From Treponema sp. (GTDB lineage Bacteria; Spirochaetota; Spirochaetia; Treponematales; Treponemataceae), in NCBI GenBank assembly GCA_016293005.1, contig JAEDFA010000002.1, positions 9,768-73,767 of the forward strand: a stretch of DNA of 64,000 nt, in the 5' to 3' direction. The notes under the pieces were generated by a model. It saw only the letters and a program-made list of their open reading frames with translations, was not told where the DNA came from and ran no database searches. Of the stretch, positions 1-8,194 are shown piece by piece. Made by a program: the position numbers and the translations under genes. Position 1 is the first letter of the stretch. Each line of letters starts with the position of its first letter.

Positions 1-481
1 CCTGAGAAAACGCTGAAATTACTGGAAAGGGGAGAGGTTTTCCAAAAGTGTCGGAAAATCGTGTGAGCGCTTGCGATGTTCCTTCCGGGGAGCCAAGAAT
101 AACAACTCCGTTAAGATCTGTGCCGGAAAGTTTTTTTATCAAAAGAGAAATGTTTGTTTTTGAACCGTTTTTAAAATCTTCCGGGTAGACGAGAGGAATT
201 ATTTTTCCAGAATTTTCTGCAAGTCCGAATTTTATGCTTAAATTTGAAAGTGTTTCTTGTACAAAGTCCGGGGAATTAAAACCGTAGCCGAAAAGAACGA
301 CTGTTTTTTTATTATTGCAGTGCCAGGTTTGCGTCTGGATGCTTGAAATGTTTTCTGTTGAATTTGAAAGTTTTACTTCGCCTTGAGAAATTATGATTCT
401 GTCTTTTTTTTGAACGCATGAAGTAAAAATAATTGATGTAAATGCAATAATCGATGTAAAAATCAGTGTATTTTTTTTCAT
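1..481 (-). CDS. Putative lipoprotein, C-terminus beyond the left edge
   Basis: The frame is open from an ATG at 481-479 to the left edge, giving 160 residues of a longer protein. It begins MKKN, has a hydrophobic stretch rich in Ile, Phe and Thr, and a lipobox-like TSC with Cys at residue 22, so a lipoprotein exported by the Sec route is likely. Beyond the signal there is an alternating beta/alpha pattern (segments such as KKTVVLFGYGF and LNGVVILGSPEG) resembling a periplasmic-binding-protein or Rossmann-like fold; I do not recognise the family. No clear Shine-Dalgarno precedes the ATG. A poor -10-like TATCTT lies 6 nt upstream, so a leaderless start is possible but weakly supported. It follows ybaK on the same strand with a gap of about 58 bp. 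Confidence 0.8.
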   Translation of the reverse strand, partial: MKKNTLIFTSIIAFTSIIFTSCVQKKDRIIISQGEVKLSNSTENISSIQTQTWHCNNKKTVVLFGYGFNSPDFVQETLSNLSIKFGLAENSGKIIPLVYPEDFKNGSKTNISLLIKKLSGTDLNGVVILGSPEGTSQALTRFSDTFGKPLPFPVISAFSQ

Positions 482-539
482 ATTGAAAAGATAGCATTTA
501 TTTTATTTCGTGAAAAGATATTTTTTTTTGAAGTTTCGT

Positions 540-1022
540 TTACAGTTTTAAATCTACAACTTGTGCCTCACAGACTTTTATAAGGTCATCTGTTTTTATT
601 TCAAGTTGAAGACCTCGGATTCCTGCTGAAATGTGAACTTTTTCAACATTTTTTATGGAAGAATCAAAAAATGTGCGGAACTTTTTTTTCATTCCGATTG
701 GTGAGCAGCCACCGCGGATGTATCCTGTGATTGAAAGAAGCTCTTCTGGTTTTACGGGAGAAATTTCTTTTGAGCCTGTACATTGCCTTGCTTTTTTTAA
801 GTTGATTTCTGAAAGCGCATTTTGCAGGAAAACGCATATTTCTTTTGAATCAGTTCTCATTACGATTGTTTTAAAGACATTTTCAGGCGGAATTGAAAGT
901 TTTTCTGCTGTTTTATTTGCAGCGCCTTTTTTCAGGTAGTGGTCAGTGTTGTCTTCGTATTCTTTTGCTTCAAATGGAATTTTTAAGTTTTCAAGAATTC
1001 TTATTGCATTCGTTTTTTTCAT
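540..1022 (-). CDS. ybaK: YbaK/EbsC-type Cys-tRNA(Pro) deacylase
   Basis: The 160-residue product matches the YbaK/ProX family along its whole length. These cytoplasmic trans-editing enzymes hydrolyse Cys-tRNA(Pro) made in error by prolyl-tRNA synthetase. Visible family features are an N-terminal MKKTNAIRILENLKI segment, NVFKTIVMRTD in the middle, and the glycine-rich RGGCSPIGMKKKF segment near residue 105, where the family has GGxSPxGxKK. The length is normal for the family. A GGAGAC Shine-Dalgarno lies 7 nt before the ATG. It is transcribed divergently from hflX across an AT-rich gap of about 150 bp. Confidence 0.9.
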   Translation of the reverse strand: MKKTNAIRILENLKIPFEAKEYEDNTDHYLKKGAANKTAEKLSIPPENVFKTIVMRTDSKEICVFLQNALSEINLKKARQCTGSKEISPVKPEELLSITGYIRGGCSPIGMKKKFRTFFDSSIKNVEKVHISAGIRGLQLEIKTDDLIKVCEAQVVDLKL

Positions 1023-1090
1023 TAAAATGTCTCCATTGATGTTTTATAATACATAAAAAAATCTTTTCAATAAAGGGATAATTTTATTTA

Positions 1091-1120
1091 TTCTTTTAAA
1101 TTGATTTTAATAAGTATAAT
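1091..1120 (+). promoter_or_regulatory. Candidate promoter for hflX
   Basis: A perfect TATAAT at 1115-1120 has only a weak -35 (TTCTTT, 1091-1096) at 18-bp spacing. It lies in the divergent ybaK/hflX gap, about 50 nt before the hflX start. Confidence 0.35.
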
Positions 1121-1171
1121 ATGATAGAATCAGAAAATCTTCTGAAAATGTTTTTATTTGTGCTCTAATTT

Positions 1172-2425
1172 ATGGTAGAAATTTTAAAAGAAAATACAAA
1201 AAAAGTCCGCTGTCTTCTGGTCGGTGAACCTTTAAATGACCTTGCTGAATTAAAATCGCTTGTTTCAACTCTTCAAATGGAAACTGTTTTTGCCTTGACT
1301 TTGACTCGTCTTGAAGTTCAGCCTGTTTACGGAATGGGTAAGGGGAAAGCAGAAGAAATTTGCGCTCTTGCAAAAGAAAAAGATGCTGAATGTATTGTTT
1401 TTGATTTTGACCTTGACCCCGGAAAACAGAAAAACTGGGAAAAACTTTGTAAAATTCCGTGTTTTGACAGGCAGGAAGTTATTATAAGAATTTTTGCGCA
1501 GCGGGCAAGAACAAAAGAAGCTGTTTTACAGGTTGAACTTGCGCGTCTTACTTATTCACTTCCTCGTCTTTCACATTCTTACGGCGATATGGCTCGGCAG
1601 AGAGGTGGAAGTTACGGTTCAAAAGGAAGTGGAGAGACTCAACTTGAACTTGATCAGCGCTCTGTGCGTGAAAAAATTTTTCAGCTTAAAAGAGAGATTT
1701 TGGAAGTTGAAAAAACGCGCCTTACGCAAGAGAAAAAACGGCGAACAATTCCTGTTCCTGAATGTGCTTTAGTCGGTTATACAAATGCTGGAAAATCAAG
1801 TCTTTTAAATGCGCTTACAGGTTCTGATTCTTTTGTTGAAGACAAACTTTTTGCAACTTTAGATCCGCTTACGCGAAAATTAAAGTTAAAAGACGGAAGT
1901 TCCATTCTTTTAACTGACACGGTAGGTTTTATAAGCCGGCTTCCGCACACTTTGATTGATGCATTTAAAAGCACTCTGTCGCAGGCTGAAAAAGCAGATC
2001 TTTTAATTCTTGTTCTGGATTCTTCTGATAAAAATATTTTTTTTGAATATGAAACAGTTCTTTCAGTTTTAAAAGAAATTGGCGCAGATGAAAAAGAAAA
2101 ACTCATTGTTTTAAATAAAATTGATTTGGTAGATGATGAGCTTTTTGTTTCAGAATTAAAACTGAAATTTCCTGATTCTGTCTGCGTGAGTGCAAAAACA
2201 AGGGCGGGGTTTGAAAAATTAAGCGAGAAAATCAGTGAAAAACTTCTTGGCGATATAAAATTGTTTTTTATTCCGCTTGAAAATCATGATGTTTTGAAAA
2301 TTTTCCGTTCAAAAGGCGTAATTTTAAAAGAGTTATGGCTTGATGATGGAATTTTGATTTCTGCCCGCTCTAAGGAAGAGTCAATTCAAAAATTCAGGGT
2401 AAAAAATGCTCAAAAATTTATTTAA
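1172..2425 (+). CDS. hflX: HflX, ribosome-associated GTPase
   Basis: The 417-residue product is HflX, which binds 50S subunits and splits or rescues stalled ribosomes under stress. The N-terminal HflX domain has GMGKGKAEEI near residue 55 and the glycine-rich GSGETQLELDQR near 150, followed by a coiled-coil linker. The Obg-like G domain has P-loop GYTNAGKSS near 200, G3 DTVGF, and G4 NKIDL near 315. A roughly 55-residue C-terminal domain completes the usual architecture. ATG 1172 lacks a good Shine-Dalgarno, but the N-terminal strand KVRCLLVGEP requires a start about here. Confidence 0.93.
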   Translation: MVEILKENTKKVRCLLVGEPLNDLAELKSLVSTLQMETVFALTLTRLEVQPVYGMGKGKAEEICALAKEKDAECIVFDFDLDPGKQKNWEKLCKIPCFDRQEVIIRIFAQRARTKEAVLQVELARLTYSLPRLSHSYGDMARQRGGSYGSKGSGETQLELDQRSVREKIFQLKREILEVEKTRLTQEKKRRTIPVPECALVGYTNAGKSSLLNALTGSDSFVEDKLFATLDPLTRKLKLKDGSSILLTDTVGFISRLPHTLIDAFKSTLSQAEKADLLILVLDSSDKNIFFEYETVLSVLKEIGADEKEKLIVLNKIDLVDDELFVSELKLKFPDSVCVSAKTRAGFEKLSEKISEKLLGDIKLFFIPLENHDVLKIFRSKGVILKELWLDDGILISARSKEESIQKFRVKNAQKFI

Positions 2426-2549
2426 ATTTAAAGCGGTTTTTTATGTCATTTTTTTATGGTTGCAAAGTTTTCTTTTTTCTATTAGAATTAGTAAATCAAT
2501 TTAATAAAACATACTGAATTTTATTTTTATAACAGTGTGAACAATATAG

Positions 2550-2576
2550 AAAGCCTTTTAATTTTTTTGGCTTTTT
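2550..2576 (+). terminator. Terminator-like hairpin between hflX and secG
   Basis: AAAGCC at 2550-2555 pairs with GGCTTT at 2569-2574 across an AT loop and runs into TTTAT. It ends only a few bases before the secG Shine-Dalgarno (GGGAG, 2579-2583). It could terminate hflX transcripts or act as a leader hairpin of secG. A similar arrangement precedes rpsR. Confidence 0.45.
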
Positions 2577-2588
2577 ATGGGAGTTATT

Positions 2589-2933
2589 ATGGTTAATGTT
2601 CTTCTTACAGTTGTTTTTGTAATCGTTTGTGTTCTTTTGATTCTTCTTGTTCTTGTTCAGGATGACGGTCAGAACGGCATGGGCGGCATTTTTGGTGGAC
2701 GCGGAACTCAGGCATTCGGTTCACATTCTGCTTCCATTCTTACAAAAACAACACGCGTTCTGGTAATTTTGTTTTTCGTTCTTGCTTTAGTTCTTGCTTT
2801 TCTCTCAAAAGGTGAAAAAGTAAAAACCGCAGATGAAATTGCAGAAAGCGTTCAGCCAATCGAACAGCAGTCAGAAATTAAAACAGACGCTGCGCCAGCA
2901 GTTGAAGAATTATCTCAAGAAAGCAACCAGTAA
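2589..2933 (+). CDS. secG: SecG, preprotein translocase subunit
   Basis: SecG is a small two-helix partner of SecYE that assists Sec-dependent export. The 114-residue product has an N-terminal membrane helix (VLLTVVFVIVCVLLILLVLV), the conserved QDDGQNGMGGIFGG loop with the GxGGxFG character of the family, and a second helix near residues 50-70. A charged, Ala/Gln/Glu-rich tail of about 40 residues is longer than in many homologues. An in-frame ATG lies 12 nt upstream at 2577. I prefer 2589 because GGGAG lies 5 nt before it and because the upstream ATG would be in the T-run of a hairpin. The stop overlaps the next start (TAATG). Confidence 0.9.
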   Translation: MVNVLLTVVFVIVCVLLILLVLVQDDGQNGMGGIFGGRGTQAFGSHSASILTKTTRVLVILFFVLALVLAFLSKGEKVKTADEIAESVQPIEQQSEIKTDAAPAVEELSQESNQ

Positions 2934-3400
2934 TGTTAAGCGATTTACTTAAAAAAGAAAACATTCTTTTAAATCTTGAAAGCACCGAAAAAGAAGAACT
3001 TTTTGCTGAAATGGTCGAAGCAATAATTCATATAGATTCTTCTTTAAATCGTGATGTTGTTTTAAGAGCTCTTTTCAGTCGCGAAGAACTCATGAGTACC
3101 TGCGTTAAAAAAGGAATTGCGATTCCGCATGCAAGTATTTCCGGTATAGAAAAAACTTATTGTATTCTGGGTTTGAGCAAAACTGGAATCGATTATACAG
3201 ATGAAGGTGATTCTTCAGGCTGTGAACCGGTTCATGTTGTTGTAATGTTTATTTTTGATTCAAACAATTCAAATGAACATTTAAAAAACCTCGCCTGCTG
3301 TGCGCACGACTTTCAGTCAGAAGAATTTTATACAAATCTTTTAAAGGCTGAAAGTCAGGAAGAAGTTCTAAATATCGTAAGAGAGTTTGAAAGTCAGTAA
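2933..3400 (+). CDS. ptsN: PTS EIIA domain protein, PtsN/fructose type
   Basis: The 155-residue protein is a stand-alone EIIA type-2 domain (PtsN/FruA-like), cytoplasmic and phosphorylatable on histidine. His66 in GIAIPHA is the expected phosphorylation site, preceded by the FSREELMSTCVKKG helix common to the family. No EIIB or EIIC transport domain is fused or adjacent, so a regulatory role like that of PtsN (EIIA-Ntr) is more likely than sugar uptake; this is inference. It overlaps the secG stop by one base, suggesting translational coupling, and precedes the V-ATPase genes by about 30 bp without a visible promoter between. Confidence 0.85.
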   Translation: MLSDLLKKENILLNLESTEKEELFAEMVEAIIHIDSSLNRDVVLRALFSREELMSTCVKKGIAIPHASISGIEKTYCILGLSKTGIDYTDEGDSSGCEPVHVVVMFIFDSNNSNEHLKNLACCAHDFQSEEFYTNLLKAESQEEVLNIVREFESQ

Positions 3401-3432
3401 AAATTTCCCTTATTGCGGATTCGGGAGGAACT

Positions 3433-3741
3433 ATGTCTCAGTCAGAAGTAAATGTTATTACGCATTTAATAGAAGTTGAACAGAGGGCTAACGGGCTTGT
3501 AAAAAACGCTCAAAATTCATCTAACGAAAAACTCTGCAAAGTTCGTCATGAAGCGGAAGTTCAGTTTAATTTAGAATACGAAAAACTCATTCAGTCACTT
3601 GAAGCAAATTATACTCAGAAAATCAATTTAATTGCTGAAAATCACAGGCAAAAAATGGACGAGTACATTCAGTCTGTAAAAAATACTGTTCAGAATAAAA
3701 ATAATTTTAGAAAAGTCCTTCAGGAAATTCTTCAAAAGTAG
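3433..3741 (+). CDS. Probable V-type ATPase peripheral-stalk subunit G/H
   Basis: A 102-residue, highly charged and mostly helical protein opening the V-ATPase operon. Its sequence is a continuous heptad-like coiled coil rich in Glu, Lys, Gln and Asn, with almost no Pro or Gly. Size, composition and position fit subunit G (H in some nomenclatures), which pairs with subunit E to form the peripheral stalk that keeps the catalytic head from rotating. The sequence alone is too simple to prove identity; context carries the call. The start has a GGGAGG Shine-Dalgarno just upstream. Gap to the next gene is 6 bp. Confidence 0.65.
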   Translation: MSQSEVNVITHLIEVEQRANGLVKNAQNSSNEKLCKVRHEAEVQFNLEYEKLIQSLEANYTQKINLIAENHRQKMDEYIQSVKNTVQNKNNFRKVLQEILQK

Positions 3742-3747
3742 GCATTT

Positions 3748-4764
3748 ATGGACAAGTCTTGTGCTTCTTCTTATGTATATGCAAAAGCGTGCGGAATGCT
3801 TGCAAAGTCCTTCCTTGGTAAAAATGCGCTGATTCTTTTAAATGCAAAAAATCTTGCAGAAATTTGGGAAAATGTTTTTCACACGCCTGTTCCTCAAGTT
3901 CCAGAGGCAATGCTCGCAACTCGCCTTGAAAAAGAAGCGTCTCAAATGTGTGTGAATCAGTATATTTCGCTTATAGAGTGTTATGATAAACCGCCGGAAT
4001 TCCTTGTAACTTTATTGCAGCGTTTTGATGTTGAAAATCTTAGTGCAATTGTTTCTGCATTGTGTATCGGTGAGCAAAATCATCCGCATCCTGTGCGTCT
4101 TGGAAAATACGATCTTTTGGATTATACAAAATGGCCGGATATAAAAGCGATAACTGCAAATTCTCGTTTTTCATGGATTAATCAGGTTCCTGAATTAAAA
4201 AAAATGCAGCGGGTAAATCATACGCTTGATATTCAGGAACTTCATTATTTCTGGCATTCGCTTGAAAAATCTTCTTATAAAACAAGAAAAGAACTGATTG
4301 CGTTTTTTACTGAATATTATTCTTTAAAAAATATCGTTTGGGCTTTGCGCCTTAAAGTTTTTTATAAAATGAGTGAAGACGAAATCAGAAAAAATCTTCT
4401 GTATGTTACAGATTCTGTGAGTGCAAAAGATCCAATCTGCAAAAAAGTTTTAAAAATTCTTGATAAACCAATTGATTCTTACGAAGAATGGAAAGATACC
4501 GGGCTTAATGAACTTTTAAATCCGCACGAAGACGGTTCTGTCTGGAAAATTGACCCGTTGTGGATTGAGCATCAGATTCGCGTAAGGCAGACAAAACAGA
4601 CATTTTCTATGTTTCATAAATTTCCAATGACAGAAATTCCGCTTGTGATGTTCTTCTTTTTGAAACTTCAGGAAGTAAATGTTATAAGGGCGAGTGTTGA
4701 GCGTATTCGCCTTGGAGCAGATTTAAAAGATTCCCTGTACGCTGCAGGAATTCAAATACAATAG
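3748..4764 (+). CDS. atpC: V-type ATP synthase subunit C
   Basis: The 338-residue product fits the V/A-type subunit C (NtpC, Vma6/d-like) family: a soluble, all-helical funnel that docks the central rotor onto the membrane ring. It opens with ASSYVYAKACGMLAKSFLG, typical of the AKxRxMxxxLL start of subunit C, and has long amphipathic helices with no membrane segment. It lies between the stalk subunit and subunit I, with gaps of 6 and 9 bp. Divergence within this family is high, so the operon position adds most of the certainty. Confidence 0.82.
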   Translation: MDKSCASSYVYAKACGMLAKSFLGKNALILLNAKNLAEIWENVFHTPVPQVPEAMLATRLEKEASQMCVNQYISLIECYDKPPEFLVTLLQRFDVENLSAIVSALCIGEQNHPHPVRLGKYDLLDYTKWPDIKAITANSRFSWINQVPELKKMQRVNHTLDIQELHYFWHSLEKSSYKTRKELIAFFTEYYSLKNIVWALRLKVFYKMSEDEIRKNLLYVTDSVSAKDPICKKVLKILDKPIDSYEEWKDTGLNELLNPHEDGSVWKIDPLWIEHQIRVRQTKQTFSMFHKFPMTEIPLVMFFFLKLQEVNVIRASVERIRLGADLKDSLYAAGIQIQ

Positions 4765-4773
4765 GGTGGAAAA

Positions 4774-6756
4774 ATGGCTAGAACTACAGAAATGCGTTTA
4801 ATCGAACTGATGACTTTAAGTCAGGATATTTCTTCTGTAATCGAATATCTTGGTAAAAATGGGAATTTTCAGATTAAATGCAAAAATTCTACAGAAACAA
4901 AAAGTACTTCATCTGAGACTGACATTGATTCTGAACTTTACGATCAGATGCAGAATGTCCGAACGTTTTTAAATATTCCTGATTTACCTGAGCAGAATCT
5001 TACTTGTTCTTCACCTTCAGAAAGCGACCGCGATGAAGCATATAAAATTTTAAATAGCATAAACGATTTAAAAGAACGATATAAGGCGCAGACGGAAGAA
5101 TATCATAAAGTTTCAGAGGCATATAAAGAAGCGAGAGCGTTTTCAAATCTTCAAGTTTCATTTAGCGAACTTGATAGTCTTTCATTTCTTTCGCTTCAAA
5201 TTGGAAAAATCGAGCCGTCAAAAGTCAACGAGTTACGCGATGCGATTGGAGAACACGCTGTAATCATTTCTTTAGGAGATGACGGTTCTAGAATTCTTGC
5301 TGCAAGTTCTAAAAAAAGTCGTTTTGCGCTTTCTACGGAACTTAAAAAATTCGGTTTTGTTTCAATGGAAATTCCCAAAGATTTTAAAGGAATTCCTGAC
5401 GATGCGCTTGAAGGCTTAAAGAATCAGAGCGAAGAATCTGAAAAACGCCTTAAAGCTCTTGAAGAAGAAAAAGAAAATTTTGCAGTTACGCACAAAGATA
5501 CTCTTTTAAATCTTATAAAAGTTTTCTGTGTCGGAATGCAGATTCAGAATATAAAACGAAATCTTGAGTCAACTTCAATGGTTTACAGGATTTCAGGCTG
5601 GATTCCAAAAGATTTGTCAGGCGATTTTATGAAAGGTCTTGATGAACTTACAGAAGGCAGAATTGCAATCCGTGAATACAAACCGGAAGAAATTCTTTCT
5701 GTCGTTCAGGGAAAAGAGCAGGTTCCCGTAAAATTAAAGCACGGAAAATTTGTCAGCGCATTTGAAAGAATGATTTTCAGTTACGGTTCTCCAGTTTATG
5801 GAACTATTGACCCGACTCCGTTTGTTGCGCTTTTCTTTACGCTTTTATTCGGAATGATGTTTGGTGATTTAGGTCAGGGGCTTGTTTTTCTTCTTGCAGG
5901 AATTTTGATGGCATTTAATGTAATTAAAGTTGCAGGCTGGAATAAATTTGCGCCTATTTTTATTGCAATCGGAGTTACAAGTTCTGTGATGGGACTTATT
6001 ACAGGTGAATTTTTTACAAACGAAACTGTTTTAAGACCTTTTGCACTTTGGGTTACGGGACTTTTTGGAAATCCTCATGCACCGATTTTAAAACTCATGC
6101 CGCAGTCAGATCCGTCTTCTGTAAAAATAATGTTTTTAGTTTTTGGAATCGCAGTTGCTGTCGGTTTTCTGATTAATACTGTAGGACTTGTAATCAATAT
6201 CGTTAATAAATTCATGTTAAAAAAATGGGGCGAGGCTCTTTTTGGAAAATCAGGGCTTGCAGGCGCACTTTTTTTCTGGTATGTAGTCGTATTTGCTGTG
6301 CGAATTGCATTTTTCTCTCATGTTCCGGCTGTGTATGACTGGATTGTAATCGGAATAACGCTCTTTTTTGCATCTTTTTCTCATCCTTTTGAACGGCTTT
6401 TAAAAGGTGAAAAACCTGTAGAAAACGGGCTCGGTTCTCTGCTTATTACAGGAATCGTTGAATTAATCGAAGTAATATCAAATTACCTTTCTAATACTGT
6501 AAGTTTCCTCAGAGTTGGTGCATTTGCAATTGCCCATGCAGTTTTAGGTTTTATCATCAATTTTATGACAGAAATCGCAGTCGCTCCTTTGGGTGTTTTA
6601 GTTCTTATTATCGGGAATGTGATTGTCATCGTACTTGAAGGAATGATTGTTGCAATTCAGGTTGTGCGCCTTCAGTATTATGAATTTTTTGGAAAATTCT
6701 TTAATGAAACTGGTTCAGAATTTTCTCCGCTGGTTTTTCATTATGGAAATAAATAA
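4774..6756 (+). CDS. atpI: V-type ATP synthase subunit I (a subunit)
   Basis: Subunit I is the membrane stator that carries the ion half-channels beside the K ring. The 660-residue product has a soluble N-terminal half with long coiled-coil segments (roughly residues 1-330) and about seven or eight membrane helices in the C-terminal half, starting near PFVALFFTLLFGMMFGDLGQG. The motif SFLRVGAFAIAHA near residue 575 holds the arginine that in this family faces the ring carboxylate. Length is normal. A Shine-Dalgarno-like AGGGTGG precedes the start. It is followed by two small hairpins before atpK. Confidence 0.93.
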   Translation: MARTTEMRLIELMTLSQDISSVIEYLGKNGNFQIKCKNSTETKSTSSETDIDSELYDQMQNVRTFLNIPDLPEQNLTCSSPSESDRDEAYKILNSINDLKERYKAQTEEYHKVSEAYKEARAFSNLQVSFSELDSLSFLSLQIGKIEPSKVNELRDAIGEHAVIISLGDDGSRILAASSKKSRFALSTELKKFGFVSMEIPKDFKGIPDDALEGLKNQSEESEKRLKALEEEKENFAVTHKDTLLNLIKVFCVGMQIQNIKRNLESTSMVYRISGWIPKDLSGDFMKGLDELTEGRIAIREYKPEEILSVVQGKEQVPVKLKHGKFVSAFERMIFSYGSPVYGTIDPTPFVALFFTLLFGMMFGDLGQGLVFLLAGILMAFNVIKVAGWNKFAPIFIAIGVTSSVMGLITGEFFTNETVLRPFALWVTGLFGNPHAPILKLMPQSDPSSVKIMFLVFGIAVAVGFLINTVGLVINIVNKFMLKKWGEALFGKSGLAGALFFWYVVVFAVRIAFFSHVPAVYDWIVIGITLFFASFSHPFERLLKGEKPVENGLGSLLITGIVELIEVISNYLSNTVSFLRVGAFAIAHAVLGFIINFMTEIAVAPLGVLVLIIGNVIVIVLEGMIVAIQVVRLQYYEFFGKFFNETGSEFSPLVFHYGNK

Positions 6757-6759
6757 AAT

Positions 6760-6783
6760 CCTTAAATTTTTTAAGGTTTTTTA
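6760..6783 (+). terminator. Hairpin with T-tract inside the V-ATPase operon
   Basis: CCTTAAA (6760-6766) pairs with TTTAAGG (6770-6776) and is followed by TTTTTT. A second inverted repeat, TTTAAGGG/CCTTTAAA with one G-U pair, lies about 15-20 nt downstream. As no promoter is evident before atpK, this looks like a partial terminator or RNA-processing site rather than an operon end. Confidence 0.4.
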
Positions 6784-6859
6784 AGTCTGATTTAAGGGTT
6801 ACCTTTAAAATCTTTTGATTTTGGAGAACTCTAAAAATAAATTTTTTCGAGGTTTTAAA

Positions 6860-7192
6860 ATGAACAAAAAACTACTTTTTGTAATTTCCATTCTTTTTTC
6901 AGTTTGTCTTACTGGTCTTGTCGCTCAGGATTCTTCTTCTAATGAAGAAACCCCGGTTGTTGAAGAAGCAAAATCTTCTGGAAATTCCGCAGTAAAATAT
7001 ATTGCCGCAGCCCTTGCAGTAGGTTTTGCGTGTATCGGTGGCGGTCTTGCAGTAGGAAAAATCGGTTCTGCTGCTATGGGTGCTCTTGCTGAAAATCCTG
7101 AAGTTTCTGGAAAAGCGTTGCCGTTCGTTGGTCTTGCAGAAGGTATCTGTCTTTGGGGCTTTCTTGTAGGGCTTTTGATTATCGTAATGTAA
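6860..7192 (+). CDS. atpK: V-type ATP synthase subunit K (proteolipid ring)
   Basis: The 110-residue precursor has a cleavable-looking signal peptide (residues 1-22, ending LVAQ), a short acidic linker, and a single two-helix hairpin. Helix 1 has the glycine-rich IGGGLAVGKIGSAAMG segment and the ALAENPE turn; helix 2 carries the ion-binding Glu94 in GLAEGICLWGF. One hairpin is half the size of the four-helix K subunit of Enterococcus. The residue after Glu94 is Gly, and I see no Gln in helix 1, so the usual Na+-ligand pattern is not evident. I chose ATG 6860 because CGAGG lies upstream and the signal peptide begins there; an in-frame start at 6815 would add 15 implausible residues. Confidence 0.9.
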   Translation: MNKKLLFVISILFSVCLTGLVAQDSSSNEETPVVEEAKSSGNSAVKYIAAALAVGFACIGGGLAVGKIGSAAMGALAENPEVSGKALPFVGLAEGICLWGFLVGLLIIVM

Positions 7193-7204
7193 AAAGGCAT
7201 TGTT

Positions 7205-7537
7205 TTGAAATTTTATATTATTGGAGACCGGGAACTCGTTTTAGCGTTTAAACTGACGGGCGTAGAAGGAAAAGTTGCCTATACTCGTGAAGAAGTTCTT
7301 GAAGCGTTTAATCGTGTTACCGGGCAGAAGACAGAAATTTCAACGCCTTGCGAAGAACTTCCCCGCGTTTTAATTTTAACAGAAGCGGCTGCAAGCCTTA
7401 TCGAAAACGAAGAAATCGAATGGCAGAAAACAGGTCAGTATCCGCTGATTGTTGAAATTCCGGGGCTTGAAGGTCGGCTTCACAATAAAAAGACTTTAAC
7501 GGAATCAATTCGTGAAGCAATCGGTGTTCAAATTTAA
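7205..7537 (+). CDS. atpF: V-type ATP synthase subunit F
   Basis: The 110-residue product is the small central-rotor subunit F, which with D forms the rotating shaft and influences ATPase regulation. It starts MKFYIIGDRELVLAFKLTGVEG, the typical GDxdtvlGFrLaGv opening of the family, and has a conserved second half with PRVLILTEAAA and a C-terminal PLIVEIPG strand. Translation starts at TTG (7205); AAGG lies upstream and no ATG is available at this place. The gap to atpK is 12 bp. Confidence 0.88.
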   Translation: MKFYIIGDRELVLAFKLTGVEGKVAYTREEVLEAFNRVTGQKTEISTPCEELPRVLILTEAAASLIENEEIEWQKTGQYPLIVEIPGLEGRLHNKKTLTESIREAIGVQI

Positions 7538-7555
7538 GGGAATCTCTAAAAAATT

Positions 7556-8188
7556 ATGGAAGAATTACGCTCTACAGAAATATTAGACAAAGAAATAGAA
7601 GCTGATGCAAGAAAAAAGGCAGAGAAAATTTTAAGAAAAACAGAAGAAGAGTCCAAAAAAATTCTTGAATCTGTTTCTGAAAGGCTTGAAGCGGTAAAAA
7701 AAGAAAAATCTTTGTTTTTTGATGAAAAAATAAAGGATTTTGAAAATGATAAATTAAATTCTTTTCCGCTTGAAAAACAGAGGTTTCTTGTCAAATTCAT
7801 TCAGAATGCTTTTTCTGAAAATATAAACGATTTTTTAAATTCTTTAACTGAGGATGAAAGACTTTCTCTTGTAATCAATAAATCAAAAAAGAATTTTCCG
7901 TTAATAGAATCAAAAAAAGTTCTGGCATATATTTACGGCTTTGATTTAAAATCCTGTGAGAAAAAACTTTCTGAAATTTTTGGAAGCGCTCTTTTAAAGG
8001 TTGAAAAAACAGAATTTAACAAAATTCTTGTGGAAGAGCCTTTAAATCTTTCATTTAAAGAAGGAATAATTCTTGAGGCAGACGATAAATCTGTCAGAAT
8101 CAGAATGACGCTTTCAGAAATTTTTTCTCAGGTAGAAGATGAAAACCGTGAACAGTTGTTTAATGCTTTGTTTGAAGGGAGGCTTTAG
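7556..8188 (+). CDS. atpE: V-type ATP synthase subunit E
   Basis: The 210-residue product matches subunit E of V/A-type ATPases in architecture: a long charged N-terminal coiled coil (residues 1-75, IEADARKKAEKILRKTEEES) followed by a mixed alpha/beta C-terminal domain that caps the head at subunit B. It is the partner of the small coiled-coil stalk protein at the operon start. AAGGGAAT lies upstream of the ATG, and the stop is 6 bp before atpA. Sequence conservation in this family is low; architecture and position carry the call. Confidence 0.85.
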   Translation: MEELRSTEILDKEIEADARKKAEKILRKTEEESKKILESVSERLEAVKKEKSLFFDEKIKDFENDKLNSFPLEKQRFLVKFIQNAFSENINDFLNSLTEDERLSLVINKSKKNFPLIESKKVLAYIYGFDLKSCEKKLSEIFGSALLKVEKTEFNKILVEEPLNLSFKEGIILEADDKSVRIRMTLSEIFSQVEDENREQLFNALFEGRL

Positions 8189-8194
8189 TTACAA

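Noticed and set aside
312..497. 61-codon minus-strand ORF
   Set aside because: It lies in another frame of the lipoprotein gene that runs off the left edge; the lipoprotein frame has a signal peptide and lipobox and explains the region better.
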